Assembly (NCBI RefSeq): GCF_007858275.1
Contig: NZ_VFEV01000008.1
Location: 108,018-172,017 of the forward strand
Direction: 5' to 3'
Length of the DNA stretch: 64,000 bases
DNA from: Pseudomonas proteolytica
Lineage (GTDB): Bacteria; Pseudomonadota; Gammaproteobacteria; Pseudomonadales; Pseudomonadaceae
Below, piece by piece: positions 14,658 to 22,390 of the stretch (position 1 is its first letter; every line of letters begins with the position of its first letter). Made by a program: the position numbers and the translations under genes. The notes below the pieces were generated by a model. That model saw only the letters and a program-made list of their open reading frames with translations. It searched no databases and was not told the DNA's origin.

Positions 14658-17446
14658 GTACGGGAAAAAAACACCCCAGCTTCGCCAGCGTGAAAGCCGC
14701 TGCCCTGGGGGCCATTGACCGCGTGCTGGCTCACTGGCTGCCAAACGGAAAACGCGAAGACGGCGGCAAAGAATACTCGGCCCCGAACCCAACCCGCGCA
14801 GACAAACACGCCGGATCGTTCAAGGTGAATCTGAACAAGGGTACTTGGTCAGATTTCGCCACGGGCGACAAGGGTGGCGACCTAATTGACCTGGTGCGTT
14901 ACCTCGATGGCGGAACAGATGTTGAGGCGTGCAATAAGCTGGCTGGCTTTCTCGGCGTAACCGCCGGCGCCTCCAGCAATGAAAAATCGCCTCCCAGCAA
15001 AACAGCCGCCTGGGTGCCCATACTTCCAATCCCTGATAGTGCCATGCGTAAGATTCCGGCTAAGCATCGCCAGCACGGAGCGCCATCGAGAATGTGGATC
15101 TATCGGGACGCCGCCAGCCAGCCACTGATGGTCCTATACCGCTTCGACCTGGGTTTGGATGACAGTGGTACAGCACGCAAGGTGTTCGCGCCGCTGACCT
15201 GGTGCAAAGGTGCCAGCGGATCCAGTCAGTGGCGGTGGCAAGGTCTAAATGCACCTCGGCCACTTTTGCGGCTAGATGAGTTGGCGAAACGCTCTGCTGA
15301 TCCTGTCGTTTTATGTGAGGGTGAAAAAGCCGCCGATGCTGCCGGAAAGCTGCTACCTGGCTACGTCTCTACGTGCTGGCTCAACGGCACGAACTCTTGG
15401 CAAAAAGCGGATTTCCTACCCTTGGCAGGCCGTGATGTATTGCTCTGGCCAGACAACGATAGTCCGGGCTTGCATTGCATGGTGGAGATCGAAAAGCACC
15501 TGCTCAAAATCGGCGCAGGGTCAATACGGAGCGTTCCGGTAACCGCACTAAGCGATCAGCTTTCCGAAGGGGATGATGCGGCGGATTTTGAGTCCGCTGG
15601 ATGGACCAGCGAGCGACTTGATGCGCTGATTGCAGGCTTGAGCCTCGCAAAAAAAGAGGTGATCCCTACCAAGCAAAAACCGAATTCGTCCCATCCAACG
15701 GGTTTTCGTGTAACCGCGGATGGCGTGTTCTACGCGAGTGAAGATGGCGAGGCGAGGCCCGTATGCTCGCGGCTTGAAATCCTTGCGCGCACACGGGACG
15801 AAAAAGGCCACAACTGGGGTTTGCTGGTGGAGTTCGATGATCCTGACGGTGACCGAAAGCGGTGGAACATCCCCGCTCGCAGCATGGCTGGTGACTTTGG
15901 CAAAGAAGTACTGGGGCCACTTGTTGATATGGGGCTTCGGCTTGCAGGTAACCGCGCAGCTCGGAATTCACGCAATGACCTCCAAAGCTACTTGCAGGGA
16001 TATGACAGTAAGGATCGAGCTCGATTGGTGACCCGGCTGGGCTGGCAAGGCAATGCGTATTTACTGCCCGATCAGCAGGTGGGGGCAAGTCCGGAGCGGC
16101 TGCATTTTTACGACGCTGGGGCTCAGCTTCCCCCTATCAGCCGATCCGGGTCACTTGATCAGTGGCAACGTCATATCGGAGCCCTGTGCATCGACAACCA
16201 CCGCCTGACTTTTGTCGTGTGTGTTGCGTTCGCGGGTCCGCTGCTGCAGCTGCTGGGACAGGAGTCGGGAGGATTCCATCTGTACGGTGATAGCTCGGGT
16301 GGTAAGACTACACACCTCCAGGTAGCCGCCTCAGTTTACGGTGGCCAACGCTTGGTGCGTTCCTGGCGATCAACTGACAACGCCTTGGAATCGATAGCGG
16401 CGGCACACTCGGACGGTTTGCTGGTATTGGATGAGATAGGAATGTGCGACCCCCGCATTATCGGGGAAACGGTCTACATGCTGGGTAATGGGGCTGGCAA
16501 AGCTCGCGCTAACGATCGTGGCCTGGTGGGTAGGCAGGTTCAAGAATGGAGGCTGCTGTTTCTTTCTACCGGTGAAAAAACACTGGCTCAACACATGTCT
16601 GAGGCCCATAAGGAATTGAAAGCGGGCATGGAGGTTCGTCTACTTGCTGTACCTGCCGATGCGGGAAAAGGTATGGGTATGTTTGAGGCGCTCCATGGCT
16701 TTGCTGATGCGGCGGCGCTCTCTGATGCGTTGAAAGCAAGAGCAGGAAAGTACTACGGCGCCCCTCTACTGGAGTTCCTAAATAACCTCTGCACGCCTGG
16801 TCAAATTGAGGGTTATCGGATCCTTCTGCGGCGAACTGTAGAGCGCTTCGTGACTGAGTCATTGCCGCCCAACCCCAGCGGACAAGCACAGCGCGCCGCC
16901 GGCAGATTTGGCTTAGCGGCAGCAGCCGGGGAGCTTGCAACCGCCCTTGGCGTCACTGGGTGGCCGGATGGCACGGCCACTAAAGCAGCGGAGGTCTGCT
17001 TGGCAGCCTGGCTCGGTGAGCGAGGTGGGGCCGGGAACATGGAAGGTGACGCCATCATTTCGCGTCTGAGAGGTGTAATCGAGCGGTATGGGGAAAGCCG
17101 ATTCACAAGGTGGGATGCCATCGCGGCAAAAACAGACGATCACGCCCCCCGAACTGTTGACCGACTGGGCTTCAGACGAACTATTGAACATGGCCTGGGT
17201 GATGATACCTATACCTCTGTCACATACTATTTTCTTGCGACAACTTGGCGCGACGACGTATTCAAAGGAATGAACGTAGTTGCCGTAAATAAAGAGTTGA
17301 TAAAGCGAGGCGTACTTGAGCCGGCAGGCGATGGAAAGGCTTCACAATCAATTTCACTGCCGGGAATGCCCAAGACAAGAGCATATATAGTTAATGCTTC
17401 GGCACTACTTGACTTGGATTCAGCCCGACAATCTATCGCTGCTTAA
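14654..17446 (+). CDS. Toprim-DUF927 primase-helicase (element replicase)
   Basis: The 930-aa protein has three parts. The N-terminal primase-like region (to about 200) has GTWSDFATGDKGGDLIDLVRY but no zinc-finger cysteines. A Toprim domain (about 215-300) has VVLCEGEKAADAA and WPDNDSPG. A DUF927 helicase domain (from about 350) has Walker A GDSSGGKTT near 543-551 and Walker B LLVLDEIG near 588-595. It is the functional counterpart of P4 alpha, primase and helicase for replication of the excised element. ATG 14654 overlaps the upstream stop (ATGA), placing it under the antisense-controlled leader. Confidence 0.88.
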   Translation: MSTGKKHPSFASVKAAALGAIDRVLAHWLPNGKREDGGKEYSAPNPTRADKHAGSFKVNLNKGTWSDFATGDKGGDLIDLVRYLDGGTDVEACNKLAGFLGVTAGASSNEKSPPSKTAAWVPILPIPDSAMRKIPAKHRQHGAPSRMWIYRDAASQPLMVLYRFDLGLDDSGTARKVFAPLTWCKGASGSSQWRWQGLNAPRPLLRLDELAKRSADPVVLCEGEKAADAAGKLLPGYVSTCWLNGTNSWQKADFLPLAGRDVLLWPDNDSPGLHCMVEIEKHLLKIGAGSIRSVPVTALSDQLSEGDDAADFESAGWTSERLDALIAGLSLAKKEVIPTKQKPNSSHPTGFRVTADGVFYASEDGEARPVCSRLEILARTRDEKGHNWGLLVEFDDPDGDRKRWNIPARSMAGDFGKEVLGPLVDMGLRLAGNRAARNSRNDLQSYLQGYDSKDRARLVTRLGWQGNAYLLPDQQVGASPERLHFYDAGAQLPPISRSGSLDQWQRHIGALCIDNHRLTFVVCVAFAGPLLQLLGQESGGFHLYGDSSGGKTTHLQVAASVYGGQRLVRSWRSTDNALESIAAAHSDGLLVLDEIGMCDPRIIGETVYMLGNGAGKARANDRGLVGRQVQEWRLLFLSTGEKTLAQHMSEAHKELKAGMEVRLLAVPADAGKGMGMFEALHGFADAAALSDALKARAGKYYGAPLLEFLNNLCTPGQIEGYRILLRRTVERFVTESLPPNPSGQAQRAAGRFGLAAAAGELATALGVTGWPDGTATKAAEVCLAAWLGERGGAGNMEGDAIISRLRGVIERYGESRFTRWDAIAAKTDDHAPRTVDRLGFRRTIEHGLGDDTYTSVTYYFLATTWRDDVFKGMNVVAVNKELIKRGVLEPAGDGKASQSISLPGMPKTRAYIVNASALLDLDSARQSIAA

Positions 17447-17494
17447 AATTAATAATTGCCGCTTGCATTTTCGGCGCACCGTAAGATAATGGCA

Positions 17495-17521
17495 GTGTAG
17501 AGCGTGTGACGCGCTTTACAC
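17495..17521. promoter_or_regulatory. 27-bp imperfect palindrome upstream of the capsid genes
   Basis: GTGTA-AGCG on the left is mirrored by CGCT-TACAC on the right, with single mismatches, centred about 70 bases before the protease start. It lies in the only gap (17447-17576) between the replication and capsid genes and may be the operator of a late promoter. It does not fit the TGT-N12-ACA spacing of the P2/P4 Ogr/Delta site. Confidence 0.5.
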
Positions 17522-17576
17522 CCGTTACAGTTGCGCGTGATGCGACCCTGAGCGGCAAATATCATATTTGTCACTT

Positions 17577-18257
17577 ATGGACTTTTATATGCACACATTC
17601 CACTCTGCGCCACTTCATCTTAAGCTTCTAGACGCCAATCAAACTCGCACCGGTGAGTTCTCTGGATACGCCTCAACTTTTGGTGGCGATCCGGACTCGC
17701 AGGGGCATGTTATTGAGCCTGGTGCCTTCAACAAGAGCCTCACCCGTCATGCTGTTGAAGGGACAAAGCCAGCAATGTTGTGGCAGCACAATAGAAACCA
17801 GCCAGTCGGAGTCTGGCTGTCCATGGTTGAAGATAGCCGAGGACTACTTGTTTCCGGCAAGCTAACACTCGATGTTGCGATTGCAAAAGAGAGTTATGCG
17901 CTTATGAAGGACGGCGCCCTGGCAATGAGCATTGGCTTTTTCATGCTGGATGCCAAGCCGCTAGGCGCCGGTCTGAGCCTGGTAAAAGAAATAGATCTAT
18001 TAGAAGTTAGCTTGGTGTCCTTACCAGCCAACAAGCATGCAGTAATTACCGAGGTTAAATCCTTTAACCCAAACAACCCCAGAGAATTCGAAAGGCAAGT
18101 GCGCGACGCACTTGGGCTTTCATCCCGTGAAGCCAAACGGCTTATGTCGGGTGGCTGGTCTGCTCTTGTCCGAGATGAACAGAGTGATAACAGCCAAGAG
18201 CTTGCTTTGATTGCAAGCAGACTTGAAGAAATCACTAAAACATTGAGGACGAATTAA
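17577..18257 (+). CDS. HK97-family prohead protease
   Basis: The protein (about 226 aa) has the S78/U35 protease pattern: GEFSGYASTFGG..DSQGHVI, catalytic His71 in MLWQHNRNQPVG, Ser118 in GALAMSIGF and an acidic residue in LLEVSLVSLPAN. It would cleave the capsid scaffold domain during maturation. The gene ends one base before the capsid gene. The start is uncertain: ATG 17577, ATG 17589 and TTG 17568 are possible and none has a clear Shine-Dalgarno. Codons are more AT-rich than in the flanking chromosome, which suggests transfer. Confidence 0.88.
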   Translation: MDFYMHTFHSAPLHLKLLDANQTRTGEFSGYASTFGGDPDSQGHVIEPGAFNKSLTRHAVEGTKPAMLWQHNRNQPVGVWLSMVEDSRGLLVSGKLTLDVAIAKESYALMKDGALAMSIGFFMLDAKPLGAGLSLVKEIDLLEVSLVSLPANKHAVITEVKSFNPNNPREFERQVRDALGLSSREAKRLMSGGWSALVRDEQSDNSQELALIASRLEEITKTLRTN

Positions 18258-18258
18258 A

Positions 18259-19521
18259 ATGAGCAATGAAATCGTATTAAAAGCCCTTGAAGAGCACGCC
18301 AAAGCGATGGATGGTTTCCGCGCCGGAATCCAGTCGGATATTGCTGCTGTAAAAGGCCAGGTGAGCGACCTCAGTACCGAGGTCGATAAAAAATTGGGTA
18401 TCCGAAAAAACTTGTCCGTCGCTGACGTTCTTGGTGGCGGGCGCGGCACCAACACTTTCGAGAACTTGAATACTGGCGACATTACCGACGCAGCCGGCAA
18501 CATCATCAAGCGAGGCAGTATGGAACGCAGTGACACAAAAGGATTGATTGGCGAGTTCTCGCACAGTGAGCAATTCAAATCCTTGGCTAATGGTGCCCCA
18601 TCTACTGGTCGGGTCCAGATCGAGGGTATTACGCTCAAAGCGTTAACCAACTCCGGCCAAGGTGTCGCGGGCACCACGGGATTCGATGTTCAACCTCAAA
18701 GAGCGGAGGGTATTTACAACGACCCTCGGCGTCCACTCACGCTGCTGGATGTAATTCCGTCTCTGCCTGTTGACTCAAGCGCTTTCGAATACATGCAGTT
18801 ACAAAACTACGTCAACACAGCGGCGTTCCAGACTGAGGAGGGTCAGCAAAAAGCTGAGTCCAACTTTGAAATGACTCCCGAGACGGCGAACATCGCCACT
18901 GTTGCTCACTGGACGAAAGCATCGGTTCAAGTGCTTTCCGATGCTCCAGCGCTCGGCCAAAAGCTGATGAATCTCTTGGAGTATGGCGTGCTCGCCAAGC
19001 TTGAAAGTGAGATCGTCGCGGGTGCTGGTGGGAAAGGTAAAATCAAAGGGCTGGTAGAGTTGGGGATGGATTTCGTGCCGAGCGGTGTAGCCGACCCTGC
19101 GGTGCTCACTCCAACTGATCGCATTGGCGCCGCAGTAGTCAATCTTCAGGCCAATGGATGGAAGCCTGGGCTGATCATCATGAACCCGGTTGACTGGCAG
19201 CTCATTGCGTCTCAGAAGGGCACAGACGGTCAGTACGTATTGGGCAGTCCGCGAGACCCTTCTCCATTGACGTTGTGGAACGTACCGGTGGTGCTGACCC
19301 CAAGCCTTGCTCGGAACATCACCATCGTGATGGATCCGGCTCAAGCTGCCATTCTTGATCGGGAGCAGCCTTCCCTGTTAGCAAGCCGTGAGGACGGGCA
19401 GAACTTCACGACCAACATGGTTACGTTGCTCGGTGAACTACGTGCCGGTCTTGCGGTGTTCGCTCCAGGTGCAGTGTTGATCGTCGATGTGAATGGTGAT
19501 CTTGGTGCGACTGTACCCTGA
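18259..19521 (+). CDS. HK97-type major capsid protein
   Basis: The 420-aa protein begins with a helical delta/scaffold segment (about 1-105; LKALEEHAKAMDGFRAGIQS, VSDLSTEVDKKL), followed by the capsid fold with landmarks LLDVIPSLPVDSSAFEYMQ, WTKASVQVLSDAP and a C-terminal AQAAILDREQPSLLASREDG. It is co-transcribed with the protease. No portal or terminase gene is near, so whether complete capsids form is open. A strong terminator follows. Confidence 0.9.
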   Translation: MSNEIVLKALEEHAKAMDGFRAGIQSDIAAVKGQVSDLSTEVDKKLGIRKNLSVADVLGGGRGTNTFENLNTGDITDAAGNIIKRGSMERSDTKGLIGEFSHSEQFKSLANGAPSTGRVQIEGITLKALTNSGQGVAGTTGFDVQPQRAEGIYNDPRRPLTLLDVIPSLPVDSSAFEYMQLQNYVNTAAFQTEEGQQKAESNFEMTPETANIATVAHWTKASVQVLSDAPALGQKLMNLLEYGVLAKLESEIVAGAGGKGKIKGLVELGMDFVPSGVADPAVLTPTDRIGAAVVNLQANGWKPGLIIMNPVDWQLIASQKGTDGQYVLGSPRDPSPLTLWNVPVVLTPSLARNITIVMDPAQAAILDREQPSLLASREDGQNFTTNMVTLLGELRAGLAVFAPGAVLIVDVNGDLGATVP

Positions 19522-19543
19522 CAGGCATAGCTAACCGTGTTGG

Positions 19544-19568
19544 AGCCCGCTCATGCAGCGGGCTTTTT
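19544..19568 (+). terminator. Rho-independent terminator after the capsid gene
   Basis: AGCCCGCT, 5-base loop, AGCGGGCT and a run of T, 23 bases after the stop. Confidence 0.88.
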
Positions 19569-19580
19569 AATGCCTGTTTA

Positions 19581-19701
19581 GAACACCGACAGCTGTTAGA
19601 TAGCAGGTGTGTTCTTTATCGTTAAGAACGTGTTCCATCCCTCAAACCCTTGATTTGCTTGGCCTTCAGCGCGAAAGGAACACCGAGAACACGAAGAACA
19701 C
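19581..19701. repeat. Right iteron cluster (GAACACNNA)
   Basis: GAACAC occurs at 19678, 19687 and 19696, exactly 9 bases apart (units GAACACCGA, GAACACGAA, GAACACCGA), with outliers at 19581 (+), 19609 (-) and 19630 (-). It mirrors the left cluster in opposite orientation. The rest of 19569-19917 has long G and C runs around 19734-19830 and no gene I can support. Confidence 0.6.
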
Positions 19702-19845
19702 CGATATTTTGGCGTATCTGTAGCAGCATCAAAGGGAGGGGGGGTAAAAAACTTCGTTGCCGATCCACTCTAGACCGCTCGCCCCCCTCTCTGCGCAAAG
19801 TCGGGAAATATGAGGAGGGGGGGGTATGGGCAGTAGAGATCAGCT

Positions 19846-19854
19846 TGTATCCCC
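19846..19854 (+). repeat. TGTATCCCC site near attR (possible integrase arm site)
   Basis: Matches TGTATCCCC at 10840-10848 and its inverse at 10879-10887 near attL; a partial copy (CGTATCCC) follows at about 19858. Confidence 0.4.
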
Positions 19855-19917
19855 ACGCGTATCCCTAACCGAAGTCAATGAATTTATACCTATATAAATC
19901 AGCATCTTAATAGACCA

Positions 19918-19945
19918 GTTCAAATGACTGTGTACCACCAAGTAC
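19918..19945 (+). other. attR: degenerate copy of the tRNA-Met 3' end
   Basis: GTTCAA, then CTGTGTA and CCACCAAGTAC reproduce the tRNA end with three substitutions and one missing G (25 of 29 positions). It is followed directly by a terminator that would suit the original tRNA gene, consistent with displacement by insertion. Confidence 0.7.
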
Positions 19946-19946
19946 T

Positions 19947-19980
19947 AAAAACGGCTTACCGAAAGGTAGGCCGTTTTTTT
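19947..19980 (+). terminator. Terminator, probably the original one of tRNA-Met
   Basis: AACGGC-TTACC, GAAA loop, GGTAGGCCGTT and seven T. It is directly outside attR, where the tail of the uninterrupted tRNA-Met unit would be. Confidence 0.85.
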
Positions 19981-20050
19981 ATGCCCGCAGAAATCTTCGA
20001 GAGCAAGCCCACGAGCTACTGACGCTCGTGGGCCCTGGCTTAGCTACCCC

Positions 20051-22105
20051 TCAAAAGTAAGTGGTCGCCCCGGCAAAGAACGCACGGCCCGGCACATAGA
20101 ACGTCGTCGAACCATCCCGCGCATCTTCATCCAGCAAGTTCTGCACGCCGCCATTCAACGTCAACCACTTGGTCACAGCCAGGTTCGCCGTCAGGTCGTA
20201 GGTGGTGTACGACTTGACGAAGTCATTGCCGATACCCCGCTGTTTGCCGACATGCTGCGCCGACAATTCGGTGTTGAGCTTGTCGGTGACTTGCCAGTTG
20301 AGCGCACTGAAGGCAGACAACTTGGGCGCGCTGATCAGGTCCTGGCCGGTGGACAGGTTTTTGCTCTCCAGCATGTAGGTGGCGTTGGTGCGCCAGTCCA
20401 GGGAGTCGGTCAGCGGGACGCGAACCGAGCCTTCCCAGCCACGAGTCCGGGCTTCTTCGACGTTTTCCAGCATGGTCCACCAGCGGCCCTGGAACTGGCC
20501 CAGTGGCGCGTATTCGATCTTGTCTTCGAAATCGGTGTGGAAGTAAGTCAGGCTGGCCTCCCAACCGTCACGGTCGAAGGACACGCCAATCTCCTTGTTG
20601 ACGCTGGTTTCTGGCGACAGGTTCGGGTTACCGGCCATCCAGCAACTGCCGCTCACGTAACCCAGGGGTTTCAACGAACCGCAACCGCGACCGCCCGACT
20701 CGGTGGCGGCACCGGCGCTGCCCTCTTTCAGGCTGGGCGCACGGAAGCCCTTGGACACACCGCCGCGCACGGTCCAGTCCGGATGCGGATGGTAGACCAG
20801 GTACGCCCGCGGGCTGTTGTGGTTGCCATAGTCTTGACTGTGGTCGAAGCGGTTACCCAGGGTCAGCGCCAGGTTGTCGAGCAGGTACAACTCATCTTCG
20901 ATAAACGCGGCCGAGTAGTCGCCCTTGAGCGAAGAACCGGAAACTGCAGCACCTTGATAGTCCACGGGCACCGTGCCCAGGGTGTCGCTGTTGGTCAGCT
21001 CTTCACGCTTCCACTGCCCGCCCACCGTCAAACGCTGATCGAGAAGGAATTCAAACGGGATGTTCAGGCTGCCTTCGGCGATTTTTTCTTCGGCGCTGGA
21101 TTTGCCCCAGTCGATGTCGTTCTTGAACTTGTTCAGGTACAGGTCCACTTTCGACGTACCGAAACTCCAGTCGCCCGTGTGGGACACGGAATAGCTGTCG
21201 CGAATCAAACGGCCGGGACCGAAGCCCTCACCCAGGGTTTCACCCCAGTCACCAAAAGTCTTTTTGCTCGACCAGGACCGCTCGACGCCATGCACAGCCT
21301 CGAACGACAGGCTTTGCTCGTCATTGATCTTCCAATCGAGCAAAGCGTTGACGCTGTGGTCCTTGGCACCGCCCGCGCCGTCGCCGTACATGAACTCGCC
21401 ATCCTTATCCAGGCGCGCGGTGACCTCATCGGCCGCACGGCGGGTGAGGTTGGCACCCAGGCGCAGGCCCACCGACTCGGTCAGAGGCCCGGACAGGTTG
21501 AGACTGGTCTGGGTAGTCTGGCCGCGGTCGGAATCTTCGGGAATCGTGGTGTTGACGTTGGCCGAACCGCTCCAGGTGCGCGACACCTTGCGGGTGATGA
21601 TGTTGATCACCCCGCCCATGGCATCCGAGCCGTACAGCGAAGACATAGGCCCGCGCACGATCTCGATGCGCTCGATCATGTTCGGGGTGATCCAGTTCAG
21701 GTCCTGGCGCGCCAGGTCGCGGCGATAGCTCAAATCCCCCGAGCCGCCGAGGCGTTTGCCATCCACCAGGATCAAGGTGTACTTGTCGTCCAGGCCGCGC
21801 AGTTTGATTTTCGACTGCTCGCCCACCGGCCCGAAGCCACCGGTGACACCCGGCACACGCCGCAGCAGGGTGTTGAGGTCATAAACCGGCTGGCGCTCGA
21901 TTTCTTCGCGGGTAATGACGCTGACGCTGGCCGGCGCATCGCGCAGGTCGGTGGCGCCGCCGGTGGCGGTGACGAACGAGGTATCAAGTTCCGTGACAGC
22001 GTGTTTATCGACCTCACCAATCTCTTCTGCTTGCAACGCCGGGGCGGCGATCAGCATGCCGACGGCCAGGAAAAGAGAACTGAAAAGATAGGGGGGATTA
22101 TTCAT
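20051..22105 (-). CDS. TonB-dependent siderophore receptor (FepA/CirA-like)
   Basis: The product (about 684 aa) has a signal peptide (LFLAVGMLIAAPALQA), a plug domain with TELDTSFVTATGG, the TonB-box region and IERIEIVRGPMSSLYGSDAMGG, then a 22-strand barrel ending in aromatic FFAGATTYF. The type resembles catecholate siderophore or colicin-type receptors (FepA, CirA, PfeA) without a signalling domain. I start at ATG 22105, which has AAGGA 9 bases upstream, rather than 22132. A Fur-box-like sequence lies upstream, so iron repression is likely. Exact ligand unknown. Confidence 0.85.
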   Translation of the reverse strand: MNNPPYLFSSLFLAVGMLIAAPALQAEEIGEVDKHAVTELDTSFVTATGGATDLRDAPASVSVITREEIERQPVYDLNTLLRRVPGVTGGFGPVGEQSKIKLRGLDDKYTLILVDGKRLGGSGDLSYRRDLARQDLNWITPNMIERIEIVRGPMSSLYGSDAMGGVINIITRKVSRTWSGSANVNTTIPEDSDRGQTTQTSLNLSGPLTESVGLRLGANLTRRAADEVTARLDKDGEFMYGDGAGGAKDHSVNALLDWKINDEQSLSFEAVHGVERSWSSKKTFGDWGETLGEGFGPGRLIRDSYSVSHTGDWSFGTSKVDLYLNKFKNDIDWGKSSAEEKIAEGSLNIPFEFLLDQRLTVGGQWKREELTNSDTLGTVPVDYQGAAVSGSSLKGDYSAAFIEDELYLLDNLALTLGNRFDHSQDYGNHNSPRAYLVYHPHPDWTVRGGVSKGFRAPSLKEGSAGAATESGGRGCGSLKPLGYVSGSCWMAGNPNLSPETSVNKEIGVSFDRDGWEASLTYFHTDFEDKIEYAPLGQFQGRWWTMLENVEEARTRGWEGSVRVPLTDSLDWRTNATYMLESKNLSTGQDLISAPKLSAFSALNWQVTDKLNTELSAQHVGKQRGIGNDFVKSYTTYDLTANLAVTKWLTLNGGVQNLLDEDARDGSTTFYVPGRAFFAGATTYF

Positions 22106-22168
22106 TGCAAACAGTCCTTGTTGAGCCGGCATGCACCAAGACGGAGCACTAAAGGCTGTGGAGTGTAA

Positions 22169-22190
22169 TGCAAATCCTTATCATTTATAA
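22169..22190 (-). promoter_or_regulatory. Fur-box-like site of the TonB receptor
   Basis: On the minus strand AAATGATAAGGATTTGCA resembles the Fur consensus GATAATGATAATCATTATC, 64 bases upstream of the chosen start. The rest of the 22106-22390 gap is AT-rich with no gene. Confidence 0.5.
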
Positions 22191-22333
22191 AAGCATTTAT
22201 GACAAGTCCGATACAATTCCATACATTTCAAGCAGATTTATTTTCTGCTAAATCCGTCGAAAAGTCGGAAAAAGAGCCAATAACTAAGTATTTGGCAACG
22301 TTAAAATATTTACTAAAAAGTCGGAATAATGCT

Positions 22334-22354
22334 CTGCTCATCGCCCCCGAGCAG
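22334..22354 (-). terminator. Hairpin downstream of the second TonB receptor
   Basis: CTGCTC, 9-base loop, GAGCAG about 37 bases after the stop; no clear T-run. Confidence 0.35.
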
Positions 22355-22390
22355 CCAGTTAAAAGACAGTTCAGGGGGCGGCCTACGCCA

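Larger units (their letters stand above)
10725..19945. mobile_element. tRNA-Met-integrated phage satellite-like element with capsid module and C4-type antisense RNA
   Basis: A 9.2-kb unit bounded by the tRNA-Met 3' end and a degenerate copy of it. In order it holds a P4-type integrase, a 179-aa unknown, two small HTH proteins, a 109-aa unknown, an antisense RNA locus, two small ATGA-coupled proteins, a Toprim-DUF927 primase-helicase, an HK97-type prohead protease and a major capsid protein. No terminase, portal, tail, lysis or protein repressor gene is present. The plan resembles P4 (replication operon under an antisense RNA) with a capsid module added. GC appears lower than in the flanks, most clearly across 17450-18300. 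It could be a satellite that needs a helper, or a remnant prophage. Confidence 0.85.

Noticed and set aside
10893..19521. Defence-island cargo in the element
   Set aside because: No restriction, Abi, retron or nuclease gene was recognised; all readable genes are integration, regulation, replication or capsid functions.
20252..22168. 638-aa frame on the plus strand opposite the TonB receptor
   Set aside because: Shadow of the receptor gene in a GC-rich genome; no signal, domain or ribosome-binding site.
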